Below are positions 8,962 through 17,607 of a stretch of 64,000 nt of DNA, in pieces. Position 1 is the first letter of the stretch, and each line of letters starts with the position of its first letter. The translations under genes were made by a program, and so were the position numbers. Below the pieces are notes generated by a model, which had not been told where the DNA came from, did not search any database, and saw only the letters and a list, made by a program, of their open reading frames with translations. The stretch spans positions 1,984,001 to 2,048,000 of the forward strand of contig NZ_JNIO01000008.1 of assembly GCF_000702545.1 (NCBI RefSeq), given 5' to 3'. This DNA is from Selenomonas sp. AB3002. Lineage in GTDB: Bacteria; Bacillota; Negativicutes; Selenomonadales; Selenomonadaceae.

Positions 8962-10689
8962 TCAGCCGTTGCTTTCACAGAATTTTCTCCACACCGCCCG
9001 ATAGGCGGCCTCCAGCTCCTGCATATATCCCTTCATATCCATCAGCGGGGATTTCAGCACGTTGGCACGCAGCCCCGAATGGTAAGCCCCTATAAGCTGG
9101 GGAGAATTGCCTATCTGCACTGCCCTGCGCACGTAGTTGATATCATTTTCCACCACCAGTTCCTCAACCCCGGCGTTCACCAGGATGCTGGCTCCAAAAC
9201 GGGAACCGTGGCTTCTGCCCCTGAGGGTTATCACCGGCACCCCCATGAAAAGGGCCTCGCAGGTGGTAGCACCGCCATTGTAAGGCGCGGGATCCAGGGC
9301 GATATCGATATCCCGGTACTGCTCCATGTAATCCGGGCTGTAAGGGCGGAATTCAACTCTTGCCAGCTCAAAATTCAACTTCTGGAGCCGCTGGCGCAAG
9401 ATCTGCTGCCCCGAGGGAATACTGCAGATCTTGCTCTTGATGACCAGCTTGGAATTGCGCACCTGGTCAAGGATGCCCCGCCAAAGCAGCAGCATCTCGT
9501 CCGTGACCTTGGCAAAATTGTTGAAACTGCCAAAGGTCACATAGCCATTCCTGAGCACTGGCGCCTCACTGCCCGCATCAGGCAGTTCGCGCACAAAACC
9601 GGGAGCATAGCAGAGATGTGAATGGGGCAGGCGTATAATCTTTTCCGTAAAGGCAGAAGCCGCTCCGTCATCCCCGGTAGGCAGGCAGGTCTCGTCTGAC
9701 AGGAAATAGTCAACAGCCGGAACACCTGTAGTGTTCATATAGCCAATGCCCGCAATCTGCACCGGCGCAGGCCGGTAAGCGGTAATGGGCAAAGTGGAAT
9801 TCTGGGTGTGCCCCGAAAGATCCACCAGTATATCAATGCCATCCTCAGCAATGAGCCGGGCCGCTGTGCGGGGGCTCCTGCCCCGGAGGTCCCGCCAGCT
9901 GATGGGGCCGGAGCGAAGCCTTTTGGTGACCTCATCTGCCCTGCCGGTGGAATAACAATAGACCATGAATTTGCTGCCGTCAAATTTTTTCAGCAGCGGG
10001 GCCAGGAAATATGATACAGCGTGCTCCCGGAAGTCCGGTGAAATATAGCCGATGCGCAGCTTCTTCTCCGGCAGACGGGCAACTTCAGCGTGCTGGTAGG
10101 GCACAGCCTCCTGCACTTCCGCGTATTTCTTCGCCGCCAGATAGCTCTCACGCAAGCCCTGCTCCCGGTAGTTCCTCATAAAGAGATACTTGCTGTAGTA
10201 ATCAGCCTGTTCCTCTTTTGTTTCAGACATTCTGGCCAGGGCCAGCAACTCCTTGCCTGCCCCCTCCGGGTCAGCCGCCAGATACATGGCATCGGTGAGC
10301 CACCCCCGTGACTTCATCAGAATATAGCCAAGAGCCCCATAATAATCATCCTCCGGCTCCAAAGCCGCCTGCTTCTGGCTGCACTCTGCCGCCAGGTCTT
10401 TCAAACAGGGAATGGCCTTATCCAGCTGGAAGTCCTGGGCCCAAAGCCCCCCCTGTACCAGCCTGCCCCGCAGATGGCGGGGACGGGCCTTGAGGATTTC
10501 TTCAACCAGAGCCTCGGCTTCGTCTGTTTCCCCTGTATACAAAGCCGCCTCGGCCATCACAGCCGCCCCGTCCATGCCGGAAGGATCAAGCTGCCAAAGT
10601 TCCTTGGCGCAGGCCCGCATCCCCTTGGGGTCGCCCTCCCGGGCAAATTTGTCGGCCAGTTTCAGCCAGTTCAGCTTCTCATGATTCAT
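8962..10689 (-). CDS. TPR protein with SPINDLY/O-GlcNAc transferase-like (GT41) catalytic domain
   Basis: The 575 residues begin with TPR-like helices (about 1-190). They continue into a GT41-type catalytic region: LRIGYISPDFREHAVSYFL near 215, ILVDLSGHTQNSTLPI with YRPAPVQIAGIGYMNTTG near 300, TFGSFNNFAKVTDEML near 400, and DIALDPAPYNGGATTCEAL with MGVPVITLRGRSHGSRFGAS near 480. These match bacterial OGT/SPY proteins that transfer sugars to Ser/Thr of proteins such as flagellin or adhesins. Target and donor sugar cannot be read from the sequence. It is downstream of a glycosyltransferase and a methyltransferase-like gene, which together suggest a protein glycosylation locus. Confidence 0.88.
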   Translation of the reverse strand: MNHEKLNWLKLADKFAREGDPKGMRACAKELWQLDPSGMDGAAVMAEAALYTGETDEAEALVEEILKARPRHLRGRLVQGGLWAQDFQLDKAIPCLKDLAAECSQKQAALEPEDDYYGALGYILMKSRGWLTDAMYLAADPEGAGKELLALARMSETKEEQADYYSKYLFMRNYREQGLRESYLAAKKYAEVQEAVPYQHAEVARLPEKKLRIGYISPDFREHAVSYFLAPLLKKFDGSKFMVYCYSTGRADEVTKRLRSGPISWRDLRGRSPRTAARLIAEDGIDILVDLSGHTQNSTLPITAYRPAPVQIAGIGYMNTTGVPAVDYFLSDETCLPTGDDGAASAFTEKIIRLPHSHLCYAPGFVRELPDAGSEAPVLRNGYVTFGSFNNFAKVTDEMLLLWRGILDQVRNSKLVIKSKICSIPSGQQILRQRLQKLNFELARVEFRPYSPDYMEQYRDIDIALDPAPYNGGATTCEALFMGVPVITLRGRSHGSRFGASILVNAGVEELVVENDINYVRRAVQIGNSPQLIGAYHSGLRANVLKSPLMDMKGYMQELEAAYRAVWRKFCESNG

Positions 10690-10764
10690 CTCTATCTATC
10701 CCACCACTAAGTCTATAATACACTATTCATTATATTATACACTAAAAGGGCATTTTCCTGCCAA

Positions 10765-10788
10765 AAAAATAAGCGCCACAGGGACGCT
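10765..10788 (-). terminator. Weak intrinsic terminator after the 10814-11518 gene
   Basis: AGCG (10772-10775) pairs with CGCT (10785-10788) in a short GC stem. A seven-U run follows on the minus strand. Confidence 0.5.
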
Positions 10789-10813
10789 CACACTTAAATT
10801 TTTCAAAAACGTC

Positions 10814-11518
10814 CTAAACCTCCGGGCAAAGCTCCTCCCCGTACTCCTTGACAAAGATTTTGCGGTAGCCCTTGTAGGAAGAAGCCAGGGGCTTTTCCTT
10901 GGGGCAGTGGATGCACCAGAAGTCCTGCTCCTGATTTGGCACCACCACTTTGTACCCTGCCCGCTGCATTTCCATGCACATGGAAGTGTCATACATGTGC
11001 CAGCCGGTAAAGAGGTCTTCCCGCCAGGGTATGTCATACTGAGTTGCCAGGAACAGGCCGTCCACCGCCTGCAAGTCCTGATAAAGCCCCTCCGGCTCCC
11101 GGCAGTGAGAGTCCACCACACTTTCCGGCTCACAGGCGTGGAGCACCCGGCCATAGGTGCGCAGTCCGTCCCACCAGACCCCAGTGGAAGGCAGGCTCCT
11201 GCATCCGATGACCCCCACCAAGCCGATTTCCGGGTGGGCGAACAGGCTGAGCAAGTCTGCCACCAGCTTCTTGTTCACCACCAGTGTATCCTGATGTAGA
11301 TAGACCTTGTACTTCGCATCGCTGGCCCGCTGTCCCGCATTATATCCCGCACACATGGACGCCGCCCCCCGCTGGGGCAGGTATTCTGCCGTGAACCCCT
11401 CCGGCAGGTCAAGGTGCTGCAAATACAGCAGGCACTCGCTGTACCACTCCTCGCTGTTGACGCAGGTGATAAAGGCTATTTTCTTCTCATCCAGCTTTCT
11501 CGCCCCTATCTCTCCCAT
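10814..11518 (-). CDS. Glycosyltransferase-like protein (GT2-related, PF13712 type)
   Basis: The 234 residues start KKIAFITCVNSEEWYSECL. They carry AASMCAGYNAGQRASDAKY and the metal/nucleotide-type motif KVYLHQDTLVVN, then GLVGVIGCRSLPSTGVWWDG. This is the arrangement of small GT-A-fold proteins often found next to TPR-glycosyltransferases. The ATG has GGGGAG 8 nt upstream and overlaps the end of the preceding gene by 13 nt, so the two are probably coupled. The sugar and acceptor are unknown. A share in protein glycosylation with the downstream SPINDLY-like enzyme is inferred. Confidence 0.8.
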   Translation of the reverse strand: MGEIGARKLDEKKIAFITCVNSEEWYSECLLYLQHLDLPEGFTAEYLPQRGAASMCAGYNAGQRASDAKYKVYLHQDTLVVNKKLVADLLSLFAHPEIGLVGVIGCRSLPSTGVWWDGLRTYGRVLHACEPESVVDSHCREPEGLYQDLQAVDGLFLATQYDIPWREDLFTGWHMYDTSMCMEMQRAGYKVVVPNQEQDFWCIHCPKEKPLASSYKGYRKIFVKEYGEELCPEV

Positions 11519-12399
11519 GCTTCCATCTCCCCTATGAGTTCAAGACGTTCCTCTACCTTATCCCCCAAAGTTTCCGACCCAAAGCGCAAGTTCGCAAAGA
11601 ACGCTTCAGGGTGAAACACGGCTTCGTGGATGAATTCCCCCGCATAATCTGAAAAAAGCTTCAGCTCCTGCCACAAGTCCCAGAATTCCCGGCAGGATTC
11701 TGTCAGTTCCACCTCATATTCAATCCTGTGCAGCAGGCGGCTGAGCTGCTTCCTGTCCTCTGCGGTATACATGGACTTCAAAAGCGCCATCTCCGGCATG
11801 GAGCGGTCAGCCCTGACCAGCCAGTATTCCGTTTCCAGATCGTCCCCCACATTCTCAAAGCCGGCCGCCAGAAGTCCCTCCAGCACCCCCGCAGGAGCCT
11901 GCCGCTTCTGCCCGTGGCAATGGACATTCTTGTAAAAAGAAGCATAAAGCAGCCGCTCAAACTCCGGCCGGGCAAAGAGACGGGACACCACCTGATAATA
12001 GTGCCCATCCCTAAGTTCCTCAAGCACAGACCAATGGCGGATATTGCGGAAACTGGTGAGAAAAGCCCCCGTTTCCTTGAGATATGTTGAGAACCCCGCC
12101 GCTATGTCCTGAGGATTGCCAGCCCGCTCCAAGGTGAGGTCGGAGATGATGTAATCCAAAGACTGAAGTGGAAATGGCAGCCGCTCAGAGAGGTAGTCCA
12201 TGCAATGGAACTCAACATCCAAACCAGACGGCAGCTCATCAAGAGCATCTTCCTCATCGGCTACGGCCAAGAGCCTGGCAGAAGGAAACATTTCTCGCAG
12301 CTTTGGGAGGTAACTGACGCTCTCAACTACCAGGATTGTAACTGGCAAGGCTGACGGCTGCAGGAAATATAAAAGTTCCGGCTCTATTTTTTCAGGCAT
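11506..12399 (-). CDS. SAM-dependent methyltransferase-like protein
   Basis: The 297 residues have a Rossmann-like first half. VTILVVESVSYLPKLREMFP and SARLLAVADEEDAL resemble motif I and the acidic loop, then LDYIISDLTLERAGNPQ matches the motif IV region, followed by TGAFLTSFRNIRHWSVL. The glycine-rich loop is degenerate (VVESVSY), so catalytic activity is uncertain. The C-terminal third is helical and of unknown role. I chose ATG at 12399, after AGAGG, over an upstream in-frame codon that lies in repeat sequence. It overlaps the downstream glycosyltransferase gene, indicating one operon. Confidence 0.65.
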   Translation of the reverse strand: MPEKIEPELLYFLQPSALPVTILVVESVSYLPKLREMFPSARLLAVADEEDALDELPSGLDVEFHCMDYLSERLPFPLQSLDYIISDLTLERAGNPQDIAAGFSTYLKETGAFLTSFRNIRHWSVLEELRDGHYYQVVSRLFARPEFERLLYASFYKNVHCHGQKRQAPAGVLEGLLAAGFENVGDDLETEYWLVRADRSMPEMALLKSMYTAEDRKQLSRLLHRIEYEVELTESCREFWDLWQELKLFSDYAGEFIHEAVFHPEAFFANLRFGSETLGDKVEERLELIGEMEAWER

Positions 12400-12410
12400 A
12401 CGACCTCTGG

Positions 12411-12477
12411 TCCCCCCTTCCACCACCTTCGGTGGTCCCCCTCCCCCGCAAGCGGTGGAGGTAAAACCTGCTATACA
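12411..12477. repeat. Modular intergenic repeat, family A, short copy
   Basis: This copy contains the CCACCTTCGGTGG hairpin module and the CCCCCGCAAGCGGTGGAGG end module, then a CTGCTATACAC tail. The same modules recur at 21058-21259 and 25797-25956. Confidence 0.8.
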
Positions 12478-12495
12478 CGTTCTCCTTCGAACTCC

Positions 12496-12643
12496 CGAAC
12501 CCCGGCGCCCATGGATGGGCGCTCCCGCGGCCGTTGGATTTCAGGATGAAATGCAAGGCCGCGTAAACATGCCACCGGCATGTATACCTTTTAGTTCTTT
12601 TCTTTGCATCAAAGAAAAGAACGGCCGCAGGCCTACCGCAGGC
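12496..12643. repeat. Three-palindrome intergenic repeat, family B, divergent copy
   Basis: Three successive palindromes are present: GCCC/GGGC near 12507-12522, GCGGCC/GGCCGC around TTGGATT near 12527-12565, and CTTTTCTTT/AAAGAAAAG near 12598-12620. The copies at 38648 and 43969 share this order and spacing but differ in bases, with arms changing together. It abuts the nirJ2 stop codon at 12644. Confidence 0.65.
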
Positions 12644-13723
12644 CTACCCACGGCGGCCGTGGTACAAGCACCACGGCTCCTCCGCCATATAATCCCCATC
12701 GTGGTAACAAGCCGCCCGTGCCCTGCATCCGCCGCAAACTCCCTTATAGCGGCAAGCCCCACAGCCTCCACTGTACTGAAGTGTACGAAGTTTTTTCAGT
12801 ACTTCGTTGTTTGCCCAAATCTCATCAAAAGGCGTCTCCCTCACATCTCCCAATTCCATATTGAGATAAGCACAAGGCTGCACCTTACCCCTGGGACTGA
12901 TAATGCAGTAAGACAACCCCGCCAGACACCCTCTGGTGAACCGGCTCTTGATCCCCAGTTGATCCGCAATCCGCAAGAACTGTGGCGCACAGGTGGGCTT
13001 AAGCTCTATCTCCACTTCCTGCTGCTTCTTCATGATGCGGGTGAGCACTTCCTCATACTGCTCCGCCCTCAGGGATTCCTCCTCGATGGTCTTGGCTCTC
13101 CCCGTGGGCACCAAAAAGAAGAAATGATGAGCCTTGGCCCCGATCTCCACGGCAAAATCCGTCATAGCCTCAAGTTCGCTTTGGTTCCAATCCATCACCG
13201 TAGTGTGTATCTGGAAGGGCAGGCCTGCCTCACGGCAGTTCTTCATGCCCTGCACCGCCCCCTCCCAGGCACCGGGGAAGGCGCGGAACTTGTTGTGCTT
13301 CTCCTTGTCCAGGGAGTCAAGGGAAATGCCCATGCCCTTGGCCCCGGCTTCCTTCAGCTTCTTCGCCATATCCAGCGTAATCAACGTGCCGTTGGTGCCA
13401 AAGACAGGAATGAGATTCAAATCAGAAGCAAACTTCACTAACTCCAGGATATCCGGCCGCATGAGAGGTTCACCGCCGGAGAAAATCATGATTTTGAAGC
13501 CAGCTTTGGCAATCTCCGTCAGCAGCTTCTTCGCCTCGGCGGTGGAAAGCTCCTCTTCCGCCTTGCAGCCTGCTTCACGATAGCAGTGGGCGCAGAACAT
13601 ATTGCAGGCATTGGTGGTATTCCAGGAAACGATTTTCACCGGGCCGCCATGGCCGTGGGGATGTCCCCCGGGATGACCAGGGTGGCCCGTATGTCCGCCA
13701 GTGATTCCTTCAGGCATGGTCAT
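12644..13723 (-). CDS. nirJ2: Radical SAM/SPASM protein, NirJ2/AhbD-like (heme biosynthesis type)
   Basis: The 359 residues contain the radical SAM cysteines in NACNMFCAHCYREAGC near 40 and the GGEP motif in MIFSGGEPLMRPD. A SPASM-type C-terminal cysteine set follows (CGACRYKGVCGGCRARAAC, then PWC). The paralogue upstream is NirJ1. The pair matches the NirJ1/NirJ2 families annotated as putative heme d1 proteins; related AhbC/AhbD convert siroheme-derived intermediates to heme in anaerobes. An unusual His/Gly-rich insert (GGHTGHPGHPGGHPHGHGG) precedes the core. The ATG overlaps the nirJ1 stop by 4 nt. The exact substrate is inferred from family only. Confidence 0.85.
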   Translation of the reverse strand: MTMPEGITGGHTGHPGHPGGHPHGHGGPVKIVSWNTTNACNMFCAHCYREAGCKAEEELSTAEAKKLLTEIAKAGFKIMIFSGGEPLMRPDILELVKFASDLNLIPVFGTNGTLITLDMAKKLKEAGAKGMGISLDSLDKEKHNKFRAFPGAWEGAVQGMKNCREAGLPFQIHTTVMDWNQSELEAMTDFAVEIGAKAHHFFFLVPTGRAKTIEEESLRAEQYEEVLTRIMKKQQEVEIELKPTCAPQFLRIADQLGIKSRFTRGCLAGLSYCIISPRGKVQPCAYLNMELGDVRETPFDEIWANNEVLKKLRTLQYSGGCGACRYKGVCGGCRARAACYHDGDYMAEEPWCLYHGRRG

Positions 13724-14916
13724 TTGGCTGCCCCCTCTCCCGTCAGGCCAATCTCTTCATCAGTGAGGTAGCAGGAGGGGTCGCTTTCCCAGAAATCTCC
13801 CGTGCGGGCTTCGGCTCTGGTGCGGAAGTTGCCATTGCAATTGTCCAGGAACTTGCACCTGGCGCAGCGGCCCTTGAGCAAAGGCTTCCTGTCCTTCAGC
13901 CCTGCCATGATAGGATTGGAGGTATCGCTCCAGATATCCCCGAACTTTCTCTCCCGCACATTGCCGAAGGTGTGATGCTGAGTGAACTGGTCAGGATGCA
14001 CATATCCCAGAGGGTCCACCTCGCCGAAGGCAATGCCGGAGCGATTGCCGCCGTTCATGGAGATATACTCCTTGATCTTGGCAGCAGTATCATCCTCCCC
14101 CTCGGAAAGGGCCTTGAGGTACATATATACCCCGTCGCAGTGGTTGTCCACCGTGAGGATTTCCTTTTCCAGACCCCTGGCCTCGAAATCCTTGGTGCGG
14201 CGAATGATGGTATCCATAGCCCGGCGGGATTCCTCCGGAGTAACATCCTGATCCATCATGCCCGCCCCCCGGCCGGAGTAAACAAGGTGGTAGAAGCAGA
14301 CACGGTTGATGCCCTTTTCCTCGATGAAATCGAAAATTTTGTCCAGCTCCATGATATTGTGGTGGTTGATGGTAAAGCGCAGGCCAACCCGCTGGCCCAC
14401 TGCCACGCAGTTCTCAATGCCGGCCATGGCCTTCTCATAGGCTCCTTCCACCCCGCGGAACTTGTCATTGACGTCCTTGAGACCATCCAGGGAAATGCCC
14501 ACATAGCCCACGCCGATATCCTTGATGCGCTGGGCAACTTCACGGGTAATGAGGGTGCCATTGGTAGAGAGGGTGGGACGAACCCCCTTCTCTGCCGCAT
14601 ACTCAGCCAGCTCAAAGAAATCCGGGCGGATCAGCGGTTCCCCGCCAGAGAACAGCAGCACAGGCACGTTGAAGTCTGCCAGGTCATCTATGAACTTCCT
14701 GGCCTCTTCCGTGGTCAGCTCGTCCTTGTACTTCTGGGCATCGGACTGCATATAGCAGTGCATGCACTTCAAATTGCAGGTCTTGGTGGAATTCCAAACC
14801 ACCACCGGCCCCATGCCCTCAGCCGCCCCATTCCGCATGGAGTGGGCATTCTTCGTATAGCGGAGCTGGTCTCCGTAGTATTCCCTGGCAAACAAAAGCT
14901 TCGTTACGCTGATCAA
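13720..14916 (-). CDS. nirJ1: Radical SAM/SPASM protein, NirJ1/AhbC-like (heme biosynthesis type)
   Basis: The 398 residues have the SAM-cluster cysteines in TKTCNLKCMHCYMQSD near 45 and GGEP in VLLFSGGEPLIRPDF. TLSTNGTLIT and GISLDGL follow, as in SPASM enzymes. The C-terminal auxiliary-cluster cysteines are in CARCKFLDNCNG and later DPSCYL. The start is TTG, with TAGGAG about 11 nt upstream, a little far. It is transcribed with nirJ2 (4-nt overlap). A MITE-like element and a tetR gene lie upstream. A role in decarboxylating siroheme-type intermediates is family knowledge, not shown here. Confidence 0.85.
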   Translation of the reverse strand: MISVTKLLFAREYYGDQLRYTKNAHSMRNGAAEGMGPVVVWNSTKTCNLKCMHCYMQSDAQKYKDELTTEEARKFIDDLADFNVPVLLFSGGEPLIRPDFFELAEYAAEKGVRPTLSTNGTLITREVAQRIKDIGVGYVGISLDGLKDVNDKFRGVEGAYEKAMAGIENCVAVGQRVGLRFTINHHNIMELDKIFDFIEEKGINRVCFYHLVYSGRGAGMMDQDVTPEESRRAMDTIIRRTKDFEARGLEKEILTVDNHCDGVYMYLKALSEGEDDTAAKIKEYISMNGGNRSGIAFGEVDPLGYVHPDQFTQHHTFGNVRERKFGDIWSDTSNPIMAGLKDRKPLLKGRCARCKFLDNCNGNFRTRAEARTGDFWESDPSCYLTDEEIGLTGEGAAK

Positions 14917-14953
14917 AATAAAACACTCTCCTAAATCCTATTGTCACTTCCAT

Positions 14954-15089
14954 GCCTTCCCCTTGAGGGGAAGGTGGCAGTCCGAAGGACTGACGAATGA
15001 GGTGCCAATGAGCTCGATATGACACCTCATCCAGTAAGCACTCCACCTCATCCGCCCCTAACGGGGCACCTTCCCCTCAAGGGGAAGGC
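14954..15089. repeat. MITE-like element with perfect 23-bp terminal inverted repeats
   Basis: The 23-bp ends, each itself palindromic (CCTTCCCCTTGAGGGGAAGG), are perfect inverted copies at 14954-14976 and 15067-15089. An inner ATGAGGTG/CACCTCAT pair lies between them. A GGCAGTCCGAAGGACTGACG module resembles one in family A repeats. It has no coding content and lies between tetR and nirJ1. Confidence 0.8.
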
Positions 15090-15092
15090 TTT

Positions 15093-15695
15093 TTACTCCT
15101 TCCGTATCCCATTTAATAGCAAACAAGTCTTCATAGCCACATTATCCCTGAAGGGAATCTCCAACTTGCTGAAGGCCGCTGCCTGGTAGATGGAATGCAG
15201 CATTTCTGCTATCAGTTCTGCCGGCACATCATTGCGGATTTCCCCAGCCAGCTGCCCCTGGCTGATGATTTCCTCAAAAATGCCCTTGAACCCCGGCGTT
15301 GCAGAACCATGTTCCGCTTCCTGCGGACGGGGCTCTGCCGCCCTTTCCGAAGCCGCAAGGAACAAGGGCAGCACATAGCGGTTCTCATCCAGAAAGGACG
15401 CCGTGGCCTTGATGCCCGCCGCCAGCAGGTCAACAGAGGTCCCACCCGCTTCCTTCTCAGACCGGACTGCCGCCTCCACCATCTCCACGGAATCTCCCAG
15501 CAGGGCCATCAGCACTTCTTCCTTAGACTGGAAGTAATTATAGAAGGTGCCCGTACCCAAATCTGCCGCATTCATGATATCAGCCACCGAGGTTTCCTTA
15601 TAACCCCGGGTGGCAAACTGCTGCTGGGCAGCCTTTAAGATGGCCTGCCGGGAAAGCTGCTTCTTTCTCTCCCGACGGCCCATTGCTTCTGCCAT
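15093..15695 (-). CDS. TetR/AcrR-family transcriptional regulator
   Basis: The 200 residues begin with a TetR DNA-binding domain: RQAILKAAQQQFATRGYKET, then VADIMNAADLGTGTFYNYFQSKEEVL, a helix-turn-helix with the typical YNYF turn. The remaining 140 residues are the variable ligand-binding helical domain. ATG at 15695 is preceded by GGGAGA with 8-nt spacing. It is co-oriented with nirJ1-nirJ2, separated by the MITE-like element. Its ligand and targets cannot be deduced; control of its own promoter is usual for the family. Confidence 0.9.
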   Translation of the reverse strand: MAEAMGRRERKKQLSRQAILKAAQQQFATRGYKETSVADIMNAADLGTGTFYNYFQSKEEVLMALLGDSVEMVEAAVRSEKEAGGTSVDLLAAGIKATASFLDENRYVLPLFLAASERAAEPRPQEAEHGSATPGFKGIFEEIISQGQLAGEIRNDVPAELIAEMLHSIYQAAAFSKLEIPFRDNVAMKTCLLLNGIRKE

Positions 15696-15861
15696 CGTCT
15701 TTCTCTCCCATCTATGAATAATGAATCCATCTCCATTGATGAAGCTAACTGTCTATTATTTCATTGTAACTGAAAACTATGGCGATTGAAAGAAAAAGAT
15801 GAATTATATTCATAAATTTATTTTTTCGTCACCAAATTCAATAATCCTGCTCCTGCAAAAT

Positions 15862-15898
15862 AAAAAACACCGCCGAGGAAATAATCCTCTGACGGTGT
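15862..15898 (-). terminator. Intrinsic terminator after the 15929-16213 gene
   Basis: ACACCG/CGGTGT (15867-15872 and 15893-15898) with inner AGGA/TCCT, then a U-run on the minus strand. Confidence 0.8.
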
Positions 15899-15928
15899 AT
15901 CGCCCTAAATTAAAATATGTATGATTGC

Positions 15929-16213
15929 TTACTGAATCTGGTAAACCTTGGCATTGGAACGTGACCAATAGTTCACCGCATCCTGATAACCCAAAGTCCA
16001 GCGGCCGCTGGTTTCATTGCGGGTAAGGCTGATGCCATAATAGCACTTGGCAAAGACGGAAACCTCGCGGGTGTTGGCCTCGCGGATAAGCTCCCTCATG
16101 GTGTCCTCAATAAAAGCAGTGCGGGACTTCCAGGCAGCCTGCTCCTTGAGATTGTACTTGCCAGTCTTGAATTTGAACAATTTATTGGTAGCCTTGTTCA
16201 CAGCTAAGACCAT
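15929..16213 (-). CDS. Small conserved-looking protein of unknown function
   Basis: I do not recognise this family. From ATG at 16213 (GGGAG SD, 7-nt spacing) it encodes 94 residues rich in basic and aromatic residues, with no signal or membrane segment. Visible motifs are SRTAFIEDTMRELIREANTR and GRWTLGYQDAVNYWSRS. A promoter (16265-16293) and a terminator (15862-15898) show a monocistronic unit. An in-frame upstream ATG at 16243 would include the SD and is less likely. Confidence 0.7.
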   Translation of the reverse strand: MVLAVNKATNKLFKFKTGKYNLKEQAAWKSRTAFIEDTMRELIREANTREVSVFAKCYYGISLTRNETSGRWTLGYQDAVNYWSRSNAKVYQIQ

Positions 16214-16264
16214 TTTTTCTCTCCCTTTCCTTCCTTTAACCAACTGCGGCCAAAATAATGCTGG

Positions 16265-16293
16265 ACTATAAATTGTATTGTTTTCTTGAGCAA
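16265..16293 (-). promoter_or_regulatory. Sigma-A-type promoter for the 15929-16213 gene
   Basis: TTGCTC, 17-nt spacer, TATAGT on the minus strand. The rest of 16294-16582 is AT-rich with no gene. It must carry the promoter of the plus-strand lacI-type gene, which I cannot place with confidence. Confidence 0.55.
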
Positions 16294-16582
16294 CTCTCTT
16301 TCACTTGCCATATTTTACCCCAAAAGTCCTAATTTCGCAAGTAAAAAATTCTAAATCCACATTGATATTAACACAATTTCATATATCATCCTGACTAAAA
16401 TTCCGATTGATTTTTCTCTCCCATGTTGTAAAATAAATATGCACACTTTTAATTAAGTAAGCAGGAAAACACAGCAGATACGGCGAAATTATAGGAATCA
16501 TATTGATTGTGCTCGTTCTCATTAGGCACAAAATCAGATATACGCACATTTTTCTAATCCGAGAAAAAGGAGTAACAAGATA

Positions 16583-17602
16583 ATGGTTACTATCAAACAG
16601 ATAGCAGAGCTCTGCGGCGTCTCCCGGGGCACCGTGGACAGAGTAGTGAACCGGCGGGGCAAAGTCAAGCCGGAAAAGGAGCAGCTTATCCTCGAGACCA
16701 TGCGGAAGCTGAACTACCAGCCCAACCCCGCAGGCAGAGCCCTGGCCGCCCGCAAGAAATCCCCCATCGTGGGCGTGCTGATTCCCTCCATCGGCATCCA
16801 CTTCTTCGATGACGTACTCTCTTCCATGCAGAAAGCTGCGAAAAAATATGATTCTTACGGCCTAAAAGTCATCTGGCGCAGCATGAGGGGCTACAGCGTA
16901 GAGGAGCAGTGCCGCCTCATCGACGAGCTTTCCCCCCAGGTGCAGGCCCTCATCATCAACCCGGTGGATCACCCCAGCGTGGTACGCAGGCTCAACGCCC
17001 TCATAGATGACGGCATTGTCATCATCACCATCAACAACGATGCCCCGGGACTTTCCCGCCACACTTATGTAGGCTCCGACTATCTGGAAGGGGGACGCAC
17101 GGCAGGGGCGCTGCTGCGCATGATCGGGCCGGAGAAGCTCAATGTGGGCGTGCTCTTAGGCTCACTTTCCATGCTGGGCCATCGTCAAAGGCTGGACGGC
17201 TTCCGGGAAACCATGGGGGACAGATGCAACATCCTCTCCATCCACGAGACGGAAGATGATGACATGATTGCCTACGAGCAGGTAACCCAGCTTCTGAAAA
17301 ACGAGCCGAATATCAATGCCCTCTTTGTCATATCCTCCGGTGCCTCTTACGGTGCCAGCCGTGCCGTACTGGCGGCGGGCCTGGCAGGGAAAATCACCAT
17401 CATCGTCTTCGATACCATTCCCACCACCATCCGCATGATGCAGCAAGGCATCATCCAGGCCGCCCTCTACCAGCACCCCCACGAACAAGGCCGCCGCGCC
17501 ATGCAGATAGCCTTCGACTATCTGGTGAATGGGACGCCGCCAGACCGGGATCGTTACATCATGCGCAATGAGATACGCATATTGCAGAATGCAGAAGATT
17601 AA
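16583..17602 (+). CDS. LacI-family transcriptional regulator (probable arabinose regulator)
   Basis: The 339 residues start with a LacI HTH (VTIKQIAELCGVSRGTVDRVVNRRG) and hinge (LNYQPNPAGRALAARK). A periplasmic-binding-protein type 1 domain follows, from SPIVGVLIPSIGIHFFDD to residue 339. The region DGIVIITINNDAPGLSRHTYVGSDYLEGGRTAG fits the sugar-binding core. AAGGAG lies 10 nt before the ATG. It faces araA, with an IS1182 element inserted 5 bp after its stop codon. Regulation of the neighbouring arabinose genes is inferred from position. Confidence 0.87.
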   Translation: MVTIKQIAELCGVSRGTVDRVVNRRGKVKPEKEQLILETMRKLNYQPNPAGRALAARKKSPIVGVLIPSIGIHFFDDVLSSMQKAAKKYDSYGLKVIWRSMRGYSVEEQCRLIDELSPQVQALIINPVDHPSVVRRLNALIDDGIVIITINNDAPGLSRHTYVGSDYLEGGRTAGALLRMIGPEKLNVGVLLGSLSMLGHRQRLDGFRETMGDRCNILSIHETEDDDMIAYEQVTQLLKNEPNINALFVISSGASYGASRAVLAAGLAGKITIIVFDTIPTTIRMMQQGIIQAALYQHPHEQGRRAMQIAFDYLVNGTPPDRDRYIMRNEIRILQNAED

Positions 17603-17607
17603 ACCTT

